From an uncultured Lysobacteraceae bacterium (GTDB taxonomy: Bacteria > Pseudomonadota > Gammaproteobacteria > Xanthomonadales > Rhodanobacteraceae), in the NCBI GenBank assembly GCA_946482585.1, contig CAMLSI010000317.1, positions 1 to 6,484 on the forward strand: DNA of 6,484 nucleotides. The letters run 5' to 3'. Every line of letters begins with the position of its first letter. The first letter of the stretch is position 1. A model generated the notes under the pieces. The model searched no databases, was not told where the DNA came from, and saw nothing but the letters and a program-made list of their open reading frames with translations. The translations under genes and the position numbers were made by a program. Positions 1 to 5,879 of the stretch are shown here, in pieces.

Positions 1-3000
1 CCGCCGCTGCTGCACCAGCGTCGCGTGACCGTCGTACTGCTGCCGGTCGGCGCGCCCGTGTAGTAGACGCGACCGAAGCTGTCGGTGCCGCTGACCGCGG
101 TGATGCCGTTGATGTCGTTCACGCGCGTCGGCGAGCCGAACGCGTCGCGGGCGACTACCGTCGACGTCGCCGCTTCGCCCGTGCGGAACACGCCGTACTG
201 CGCCAGCGGATACAGCCCGTCGGCCTCGAACGTCTGTCGGCTCAGTCGCTGCACCCAGAGCGGATCGGCCGGTGCGTAGGTCACCTGCGCTGCCGTCAGA
301 TCCCTGTGGCAAGCCGCGCCGGCGGCCTTGCTGCAGACCACGCTGGCCACGCGATTGCCGTAGGCGTCATGGCGGTAGTAGGTCGTCAGCGCTTCGGCCG
401 TGCTGCCTTCGGGCTGCACCTGTTCGCTGTTCAGCACACCGGTGACGGGGTCGTAGGTGAACGCGCTGACACGCGTGACCGCCGGCAGGTTCGGCCGCGT
501 CGTGGTGACGGTGCTGCGCGTCAGGCGGCCGAGGAACCAGCGCGCGAGATCGTCGCCGTAAACCTGCGTCGTCGCGACGCGGCGGAGCTCCTGAGTGAAG
601 GTGGCATCGTCGAAGTGGCGAGAGAGAGAGCTCAGCAGGTTGCCGTTGCCGTCGTACTGGCTGAAGTCCGTGATCTCGGCCGACAGCAGCCCGGCGGCCA
701 TGTCGTTCTTGACCGTCTCGGCGCGCGTGCGGTGCACGAAGATCGGTTCGCGCGGTACGTTCGCCAGCGCCGGATTCTGGCCGCCGCTGGGCGTGCGGTA
801 TTCCCAGGTGTCGACTTGGCGCGTGAGCGCGACGCCGACGGCGCCGTTGCCGTTCCAGCCGCCCCAGTTCATGCACGACGGGCTGTCGGGTGTGCCGGTA
901 CAAGTGCCCGCGCCCCAGAACGCGCGGTTCACCTGCGTGCTCTTGGCCAGTCCGGTCAGCGGATAGTTCTGATAGTACTCGGTCGTCGTCGAGACCAGGT
1001 TGGTGACGTCGAAGGTATAGACGCGCTGGAAGCCGAGCGAACCGCGGCCGCCGCCCTGCACGCGCAGGCCTTCGTAGCGATAGCGCACCTGGCTCAGCGC
1101 CTCCGGATCGGTCTCGCGCGGCGCACTGCTGCGCACGCTCGCGACCACGAAGCGCGGCGTGGTCACGCTCTGTACCGGCGCGCCGCGGCCCGACGTCGGC
1201 GCGCCGCCGTCGTCATAGCTGCGCTTGTAGACCGTGTTGAAGGTCAGCGGCGCGTAGTCGACCAGCGTCATGCCGCCGAGGCCGTGACCTACCGACTTCA
1301 GCACGTTGCGCGGCTGATAGCGGTCCGCGGCGCGCTTGGTCTGCCACGATGCGCCGTTGGCCGTATGGCGCATGATCAGGTTGTCGAGGTGCCCGTCGCC
1401 GTCCAGGTCGGCGAAGCTCCGGAGCCATTCGTCGCTGTTGGTGCCGCCGTGGAAGAACGTCGGCAGCTGCTGCGTGGCGAAGCCCGCATCGTTCCAGAGG
1501 TGGACGTAGTAGTTTCGGTTGATGTCCTGCAGCCACAAGTCCAGACGGCCGTCGCCGTCGTAGTCGAACAGGCGCACGTCGTTCCAGCTCGACACGGACT
1601 GGCAGGCCGGCACCGCGCAGCGCGCGAGCGCGGGATCGAACAGGCCCTTGGACGGGTCCATGTGCCGGCCCTGGTTGAGGTTGTAGTAGAGGACGTTGTT
1701 GCCGTCGCGCCAGAGCACGTCGTAGGCGCCGTCGGCGTTGATGTCGGCCATCTGCAGCGCGCCGGTCACGCCGGGGACCTGCATCGGCTGGAGCAAGCGC
1801 TGGAAGGTCAGCTTGCCGTCGAGGAGGCCGCGGCTGGTGTAGAGCAGCGCCACGTCCTGTGTCGAAGACGTCCCGCAGCCGCCGCGCGGCACCGGAATCA
1901 CCATGTCCGAGGCGCCGTCCTGGTTCAGATCTACCGCCTGACTGCGCTCACCGTGGAACTGCGACAGCCAGCCGACCGAGCAGAGGCTGCCGCCGAGGGT
2001 CTCGACCGGATACGGACCGTCGAAGCGATACGCGCCCTTGCCGCCGCTCGCCGGCTTGAGCACCCAGGCCCGCACCGCGCCGAAGCCGACATGGTGGGTG
2101 ACGAGGTCCGGCAGGCCGTCGCCGGTGTAGTCGGCCAGGATCGCGCGCGGAATGCCGCCGCCGCCGTCGCTGCCAGGCACGATCGCGCCGCTGTTGATGA
2201 AGGTCTGACCGTCGCTGCGCCAGATCTGCCAGCCGCCGGGCTTGTAGATCAGCAGGTCGTCGCGTCCGTCGCCGTTGTAGTCGAGCACGGCCCAGGTGTT
2301 GGAATAGCCGCCTTTTTCCGGTTCCGCGCACAGCGTGCCGGCCGATTCGCATTCGATCGTGGTCACGTTCACCGGCGGCGCGAAGTCGATGCCACCCGGC
2401 GTCGGTCGCGACAGGGTCAGGCGCAGTCCCTTGGATTTGTCCACCCAGACCAGGTCCGCGCGGCCGTCGCCGTCCACGTCCGCGTGCTTGAACGCGCGGA
2501 TGTCCTGGAAATTGGTCTGCGCGGCAGCGCCGTCTTTCTGCAGCGTCTGGGCGCCGGCGGCCGATGCCGCGGCGTTCCAGGCGAACACGGTCGGTGCCAG
2601 GCAGGCCGTGCCCGCGCCGTTGCATTCGACGATCGCGCTGAGGCGCTTCTGCGCCGCATTCAGCGGCATCGCTTCGTACTGCAGTCCGTACTGGCGCAGC
2701 GGCGTGCCGCCGGCACCGAGTACCTCGACGCGATCGAGCCAGCGATCCACCGCGAGCAGCGAACCGCTCGCGTAGCCGATCACCGGCTCCCGCCGCAGCG
2801 AGTAGTGGAACTTCAGGCCGCCGCCGACCCAGTTCACGCGATCCAGCGCGAGCGCGCCGATCGACGAGACGCCGGCATAGTGGAATTCGATGCGATTTCC
2901 GAACGTATCGTCGACCGTCGACAGCCACCATTCCGCCGTATACGACCCCGAATCGCCGGCGGCGCCGGGCACATACTTGCGCCGCGACGAACCCGTGCCG

Positions 3001-4844
3001 TAGCGCGAGACCGTGCCGTCCTTGCCATAGACCACGAACGACGACGGCTGGATGTACTGGGAGCCCTGCGAACCGCCGCCCGTGGCCTCTTCGCCGACGA
3101 TCACGATCTTCTGGAAGCTGTCGATCTCGGTGCGGTATTCCGCCGTGTCGCGGCCGTCGGCACCGCCGCCGACCCGGATCAGGCGCTGTCCGTTCAGGCA
3201 CAGGCCGTAGGTACCCGGCAGGAAGCCCATGCCCGGCTCCGCGTCGCCGGCTTCGGCGGTCAGGCGGCAGCGGGTGATCGCGCCGACGCCGCCGATATGT
3301 CCGCCCATGCCCAGCAGGCCTTCGCCGCTGCTGCCGTGATAGTTCAGCGACAGCTGCGGCGTCATGCCGCCGCGACCGGCCGGCACCTGCAACGGCACGC
3401 TGTAGGTTGCGCTGCCGCTCTCGTCCACGCGGAACGAACCGCCCGTGAATCCCACGCTCGTCGAGGTCAGATCTTCGGCCGGCACCTGCGGCGCGATCGG
3501 CGCAGGCGGCGTCTCGGGGCCGCCCACCGCCGTCGCCGTCACGATGGCCGACGTCGACAGCGGCGCGTTCGGCGTGCGCAGCCGGTAGAACACCCGCGCG
3601 CCCGGCGCGAGCAGATCCGTGCGCTGGCCATGGTGGTAGTCGCCGAACGCCGGCAGGCTCTCCTGCAGCGTCGACGCATTGACCCGGTACACCTTGGCAT
3701 CCACGTTCGAGGACACCCATGAAACGTCCACGGGGCATACGCTCGCGCCCGGCGGCACGTCGCAATGGGTCTGGCTCACCATCACGATGTCAGGGTTGGT
3801 CAGCCGCTCGATCGGACGACACAACTGGCCGGGCGGGCACTGCGGCATCTCCGCGGGCGGCACCGGCGTCCAGCTCGTCGGCGGCCAGGCGATACCCGGC
3901 TCGTTCGCCGCCGTCGGCACCGCGATCCGCAAGTCGGTCACGCCGGCCCATTCCGATGCATACGCGCGCCCGAACAGGCTGCCCGTCGTCGGCAGCGTCG
4001 TCATGCCGAGGCAGGTGCTCACCGACGAACAGTCGTCGGTGATCCGGTAGTTCGCGACGTAGTAGCGCACCGGATAGCTCTGCCAGGTCGCCGAGGGCAG
4101 ACCTCCAGTCGAGGTCCAGGTCGATTCCGCCCAGGCTGGGTTGCCGTTCTTGTCGTACACGTCGAAGATCGACTGTTCGGCGTACACGCGCGTCCAGGTG
4201 ACGCCGACGTTCACGTCGATGCCCCAGCCCGACGTGCGCCGGTCGTACCAGTTGCTCGTGTACGCCTGCGTCATCGACGCCGTCGCCTTCACGGCCGGCG
4301 ACTCGGCGCCGGGCGTGCCCGTCGCGCGGTAGATGTCGTAGACGCATTCCTCGTGGTACGCACCGTCCACGCGATCCCATTTCCAGGCGATCGCCGCGCT
4401 CGTCGCCGATCCGTGCGCGAACGCCATCTGCACTTCGCCGACCGTAGTCTGCGTTTTGGTACCGGTCGCGAGGTCGTACTTGGTCCGGTACAGCGGCGAG
4501 CGCCAGCGCCGCACGCCGTCGTTACCCAGCGTGATCTTGCCGATGTCGGAAATCAGCCAGACCGGCCGCCGCGTCTGCGGATCGAACGTATGCCAGTACA
4601 CCAGCAGCGACTGATCGTCCGTCGGTCCGATGAAATTCAGCGACCAGCCCGTGCCGATCCGCTTCGGGTTGAACCAGTTGCCCGGTGCGCCCGAAAACCC
4701 GCCGGCATCGCTGGGCGGGTCCGACAGCGGACAGCTGATCGTTATGTTCGGCGTCGCCGCGTGCGCGCCCCCTGACATCAATGCCGCCAACAGCAGCCAT
4801 ACCGCGGTCCAGCCCCACGGCCACCCGCTCATTTGCTTGCCCAT
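1..4844 (-). CDS. Secreted SpvB / FG-GAP / RHS (YD-repeat) giant protein, 3' end outside window
   Basis: This is a large exported protein related to the TcB/TcC (TcaC, SpvB) and RHS toxin-delivery families. In those families a beta-propeller and a YD-repeat shell carry a C-terminal payload. The frame is open from the start to base 1 (1614 codons plus two bases). In order it shows a signal peptide (1-29), two Trp-rich modules (about 56-172 and 198-311), a Cys-paired linker, an Ig/FnIII-like stretch (about 350-455), an SpvB N-terminal domain (from about 464, with VPLQVPAGRGGMTPQLSLNY and GLLGMG; later VVYGKDG near 605 and FGNRIEFHY near 650), seven DxDxDGxxD loops (789-1158), a TcdB-middle-like segment (about 1192-1290), and YD repeats (YDGNGNLL at 1397, YRHDAYGNRV at 1490, DSFGRVYYT at 1588). 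ATG at 4844 is chosen because GAGG lies 9 bases upstream; ATG at 4853 or 4832 is possible. The RHS core end and any toxin tip are not visible. Domain identity is confident; a toxin role is inference. Confidence 0.93.
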   Translation of the reverse strand, partial: MGKQMSGWPWGWTAVWLLLAALMSGGAHAATPNITISCPLSDPPSDAGGFSGAPGNWFNPKRIGTGWSLNFIGPTDDQSLLVYWHTFDPQTRRPVWLISDIGKITLGNDGVRRWRSPLYRTKYDLATGTKTQTTVGEVQMAFAHGSATSAAIAWKWDRVDGAYHEECVYDIYRATGTPGAESPAVKATASMTQAYTSNWYDRRTSGWGIDVNVGVTWTRVYAEQSIFDVYDKNGNPAWAESTWTSTGGLPSATWQSYPVRYYVANYRITDDCSSVSTCLGMTTLPTTGSLFGRAYASEWAGVTDLRIAVPTAANEPGIAWPPTSWTPVPPAEMPQCPPGQLCRPIERLTNPDIVMVSQTHCDVPPGASVCPVDVSWVSSNVDAKVYRVNASTLQESLPAFGDYHHGQRTDLLAPGARVFYRLRTPNAPLSTSAIVTATAVGGPETPPAPIAPQVPAEDLTSTSVGFTGGSFRVDESGSATYSVPLQVPAGRGGMTPQLSLNYHGSSGEGLLGMGGHIGGVGAITRCRLTAEAGDAEPGMGFLPGTYGLCLNGQRLIRVGGGADGRDTAEYRTEIDSFQKIVIVGEEATGGGSQGSQYIQPSSFVVYGKDGTVSRYGTGSSRRKYVPGAAGDSGSYTAEWWLSTVDDTFGNRIEFHYAGVSSIGALALDRVNWVGGGLKFHYSLRREPVIGYASGSLLAVDRWLDRVEVLGAGGTPLRQYGLQYEAMPLNAAQKRLSAIVECNGAGTACLAPTVFAWNAAASAAGAQTLQKDGAAAQTNFQDIRAFKHADVDGDGRADLVWVDKSKGLRLTLSRPTPGGIDFAPPVNVTTIECESAGTLCAEPEKGGYSNTWAVLDYNGDGRDDLLIYKPGGWQIWRSDGQTFINSGAIVPGSDGGGGIPRAILADYTGDGLPDLVTHHVGFGAVRAWVLKPASGGKGAYRFDGPYPVETLGGSLCSVGWLSQFHGERSQAVDLNQDGASDMVIPVPRGGCGTSSTQDVALLYTSRGLLDGKLTFQRLLQPMQVPGVTGALQMADINADGAYDVLWRDGNNVLYYNLNQGRHMDPSKGLFDPALARCAVPACQSVSSWNDVRLFDYDGDGRLDLWLQDINRNYYVHLWNDAGFATQQLPTFFHGGTNSDEWLRSFADLDGDGHLDNLIMRHTANGASWQTKRAADRYQPRNVLKSVGHGLGGMTLVDYAPLTFNTVYKRSYDDGGAPTSGRGAPVQSVTTPRFVVASVRSSAPRETDPEALSQVRYRYEGLRVQGGGRGSLGFQRVYTFDVTNLVSTTTEYYQNYPLTGLAKSTQVNRAFWGAGTCTGTPDSPSCMNWGGWNGNGAVGVALTRQVDTWEYRTPSGGQNPALANVPREPIFVHRTRAETVKNDMAAGLLSAEITDFSQYDGNGNLLSSLSRHFDDATFTQELRRVATTQVYGDDLARWFLGRLTRSTVTTTRPNLPAVTRVSAFTYDPVTGVLNSEQVQPEGSTAEALTTYYRHDAYGNRVASVVCSKAAGAACHRDLTAAQVTYAPADPLWVQRLSRQTFEADGLYPLAQYGVFRTGEAATSTVVARDAFGSPTRVNDINGITAVSGTDSFGRVYYTGAPTGSSTTVTRRWCSSG
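620..630. repeat. GA dinucleotide tract inside the RHS gene
   Basis: Five GA units plus a G lie within the coding frame, where the minus strand reads through Ser-Ser-Leu-Ser just after the YDGNGNLL repeat. Gain or loss of one unit would shift the frame. The tract is short, so routine phase variation is not supported. Confidence 0.5.
1371..2480 (-). repeat. Seven FG-GAP/VCBS calcium-loop repeats (probable beta-propeller)
   Basis: Seven copies of the loop D-x-[DNT]-x-D-G-x-x-D occur at residues 789 (DVDGDGRAD), 855 (DYNGDGRDD), 905 (DYTGDGLPD), 972 (DLNQDGASD), 1034 (DINADGAYD), 1094 (DYDGDGRLD) and 1146 (DLDGDGHLD). Spacing is 50 to 67 residues. Each keeps acidic residues at positions 1, 5 and 9, the usual Ca2+ ligands of FG-GAP/VCBS loops. 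Most are followed by a hydrophobic strand such as LVW or LLIY. Seven blades match the propellers seen in integrin-like and TcB-type proteins. The propeller fold is inferred from the motif count and spacing. Confidence 0.85.
3912..4679 (-). repeat. Tandem pair of Trp-rich modules in the SpvB-RHS N-terminus
   Basis: Two diverged copies of a module of roughly 115 residues lie side by side. Copy 1 (about 56-172) opens with NWFNPKRIGTGWSLNF and continues to LLVYWHTFDPQTRRPVWLIS. Copy 2 (about 198-311) opens with NWYDRRTSGWGIDVNV and continues to FDVYDKNGNPAWAEST. The shared pattern is N-W-[FY], a basic turn, [TS]-G-W, then an aromatic strand, F-D or Y-D, and P-x-W. I recognise this style of repeat from exported proteins of Xanthomonadales-like bacteria but cannot name a family. 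A role in surface or carbohydrate binding is speculation. Confidence 0.65.
4755..4844 (-). other. Sec signal peptide of the SpvB-RHS protein
   Basis: The first 30 codons encode a short N-region with Lys3, a hydrophobic core (WTAVWLLLAALM, residues 12-23) and a Gly/Ala C-region ending in AHA before ATPN. This predicts signal peptidase I cleavage after Ala29. It fits an exported protein and agrees with the many paired cysteines downstream. The first residues (MSGWPWGW) are unusually Trp-rich for an N-region. No lipobox cysteine follows the core, so a lipoprotein is unlikely. Confidence 0.8.
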
Positions 4845-4853
4845 TCGTCTCAT

Positions 4854-4857
4854 CCTC
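4854..4857 (-). promoter_or_regulatory. Ribosome binding site that decides the SpvB-RHS start
   Basis: On the minus strand GAGG stands 9 bases before ATG 4844. It directly abuts the upstream ATG at 4853, which is too close for it to serve that codon. ATG 4832 has no comparable site. This favours 4844 as the start. The site lies 9 bases downstream of a perfect hairpin. Confidence 0.5.
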
Positions 4858-4866
4858 GTCGGTCCG

Positions 4867-4886
4867 TTCCGGGCCGGCGCCCGGAA
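4867..4886 (-). promoter_or_regulatory. Perfect 8-bp stem, 4-base loop in the leader of the SpvB-RHS gene
   Basis: TTCCGGGC, a 4-base loop and GCCCGGAA form an uninterrupted inverted repeat, with six G-C and two A-T pairs. It ends 22 bases before the chosen start codon and 9 bases before the GAGG site. No T-run follows on either strand, so it is not a standard intrinsic terminator. It could act as a leader RNA hairpin that protects the message or tunes ribosome access, or as a protein-binding dyad. The inverted repeat is seen directly; its function is inference. Confidence 0.45.
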
Positions 4887-4891
4887 TCGCT

Positions 4892-4904
4892 GCGTCATCG
4901 ACGC
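4892..4904 (-). promoter_or_regulatory. Second small hairpin in the same leader
   Basis: GCGTC, a 3-base loop and GACGC form a 5-bp stem five bases from the 8-bp hairpin. By itself a stem of this size is expected often in GC-rich DNA. It is listed because the two would lie back to back in a leader transcript. No function is assigned. Confidence 0.25.
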
Positions 4905-4936
4905 GCTGGCCCACAAGTTCGGAATTGCGCGGCAAA

Positions 4937-4946
4937 CGTGATCACG
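4937..4946. promoter_or_regulatory. 10-bp palindrome CGTGATCACG upstream of the SpvB-RHS gene
   Basis: A perfect 10-base palindrome sits about 95 bases upstream of the start codon of the giant gene, inside the intergenic region. Its position and symmetry would suit a dimeric repressor or activator. I match it to no named operator, and no clear -35/-10 pair could be placed beside it. The rest of 4845-5037 shows nothing else I can support. Confidence 0.2.
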
Positions 4947-5037
4947 CGGAGGCGCTAGGCGAGGCGCAGGAGGGCGCCGGCATCCGGCAGGCGTCGCGGT
5001 ACGCTCCGGTCGCTGCAGGAGCAACGCGGCCGGCGAT

Positions 5038-5481
5038 TCAGGTCGTTCGCGACGGCCGGGCCTTCTGTTCGAGGCGTGCGAGGAATCGCGGCAGATCGAC
5101 GATTGCGCGACGGTGCGTGCCTTCGCCGATGAGCCCCATGTCGTCGCGGCACGACACGGCGAACAGCAGCGACCGACCCTCGACCGCGATCAGTTCGACC
5201 GTCGCCGTGACGGTCATTCCCACGGGCGTGGCCGCGACATGGCTCACCGCGATCTGCGTGCCGACGGTGTGCTGGCCGGCCGACAGATGGCCTCTGAGTG
5301 CCTGGACACAGGTCTGTTCGATGAAGCCGATCATCATGGCCGTGGCGAACACGGCCGGCATGTCGCGAAAGCCGGGCCAGTCCGGTTCCACCGCGGGAAC
5401 GGTCTGGCGCGGCGTCACTGTCTGCCGCTCGCTGTGGCGCAGTCCGGGACTCAAGGGAAGTGGGGCTCCGGTAGCGTTCAT
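5038..5481 (-). CDS. FlK-like hotdog-fold acyl-CoA thioesterase
   Basis: This 147-residue protein belongs to the family of FlK, the fluoroacetyl-CoA thioesterase of Streptomyces cattleya, with a length close to that family. It probably hydrolyses a small acyl-CoA in the cytoplasm. By recall alignment, the FlK triad Thr42-Glu50-His76 corresponds to Thr47 and Glu55 (both in FATAMMIGFIEQTC) and His81 (SHVAATPVGMTVTATVEL), all with the same offset of five. The C-terminal part has the family pattern GEGTHRRAIVDLPRFLARLEQK. The FlK gate residue Phe36 aligns with Met41 (MPAVFAT), so fluoroacetate selectivity is not expected. GGAG lies 6 bases before ATG 5481, a good ribosome binding site. It ends 193 bases before the SpvB-RHS start. 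No signal peptide is visible. The true substrate is unknown. Confidence 0.9.
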   Translation of the reverse strand: MNATGAPLPLSPGLRHSERQTVTPRQTVPAVEPDWPGFRDMPAVFATAMMIGFIEQTCVQALRGHLSAGQHTVGTQIAVSHVAATPVGMTVTATVELIAVEGRSLLFAVSCRDDMGLIGEGTHRRAIVDLPRFLARLEQKARPSRTT

Positions 5482-5487
5482 GGGGTT

Positions 5488-5491
5488 CTCC
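5488..5491 (-). promoter_or_regulatory. Ribosome binding site of the FlK-like thioesterase
   Basis: GGAG is followed by a 6-base spacer (AACCCC) and ATG 5481. This is the clearest Shine-Dalgarno site in the window and fixes the start of the thioesterase. Confidence 0.7.
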
Positions 5492-5551
5492 GTTTCATCG
5501 GTCGACGGTGTCGTCGTTCATGCCGCGGCGGGTGAACCGCAGGGTGCCGGC

Positions 5552-5806
5552 CTACGCGTTCCGCGGACGCACGCGCGGCCATCCGTCCGGGAAGTTCCCG
5601 CGGCGCGATGCGGTACGGCTGTCGCACCGCGACCGCTCGCTGACCGCGTGTTCCCGGCTCCGCATTTCCACGCCGTGGCCCGAGCGCGTGCCGTGTTCGT
5701 CCGGCGCGCGCCGCGATGGCTCGGGCTGCGCTGCCGGCAAGCCGGCGGCGACACCCAGGAAGACCGCGACCGACAGGACGAAAAACGGCGGGAAGGCAAT
5801 GAGCAT
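5552..5806 (-). CDS. Small hypothetical protein with one N-terminal hydrophobic segment
   Basis: I do not recognise this 84-residue protein. Residues 3-25 (FPPFFVLSVAVFLGVAAG and flanks) form one hydrophobic segment followed by LPAAQPE, so it could be a signal peptide cut near LPA-AQ or a single membrane anchor. The remainder is polar and rich in Arg and Ser, with no motif I can name. Third codon positions are mostly G or C, as in its neighbours, and the frame gives a more natural protein than the two overlapping frames (93 aa minus, 105 aa plus). A weak GGA lies 6 bases before ATG 5806. It sits 73 bases after the MscS stop and 70 bases before the thioesterase. It may be genuine, but no homology can be claimed. 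Confidence 0.45.
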   Translation of the reverse strand: MLIAFPPFFVLSVAVFLGVAAGLPAAQPEPSRRAPDEHGTRSGHGVEMRSREHAVSERSRCDSRTASRRGNFPDGWPRVRPRNA

Positions 5807-5879
5807 GATCGGTCCGCGTTCGTGAGAAGCCTCGCGCTACGGCGTGGCGTGGTAGGGAAGATGCGGGACGAGGGCCTGT

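Noticed and set aside
306..3722. 1138-residue plus-strand open frame
   Set aside because: It lies wholly antisense to the SpvB-RHS gene. Its product is a low-complexity Arg/Ala/Val-rich sequence with no domain, as expected opposite high-GC codons, while the minus strand gives clear SpvB, FG-GAP and YD motifs.
1948..3765. 605-residue minus-strand frame
   Set aside because: It overlaps the true minus-strand frame out of register and is dominated by Arg, Gly and Ala with no recognisable motif. It is a shadow.
3765..4775. 336-residue plus-strand frame
   Set aside because: It is antisense to the N-terminal modules of the giant gene, Arg/Val-rich and without motifs or a ribosome binding site that would support it.
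4867..4886. Intrinsic terminator for the thioesterase gene
   Set aside because: The stem is strong, but no run of T follows on the minus strand; the next bases are CGGACCGACGAGG, leading into the start of the next gene.
5521..5551. Hairpin terminator after the small gene
   Set aside because: Only 4-bp GC stems can be drawn here and there is no T-run, which is no more than expected in DNA this rich in G and C.
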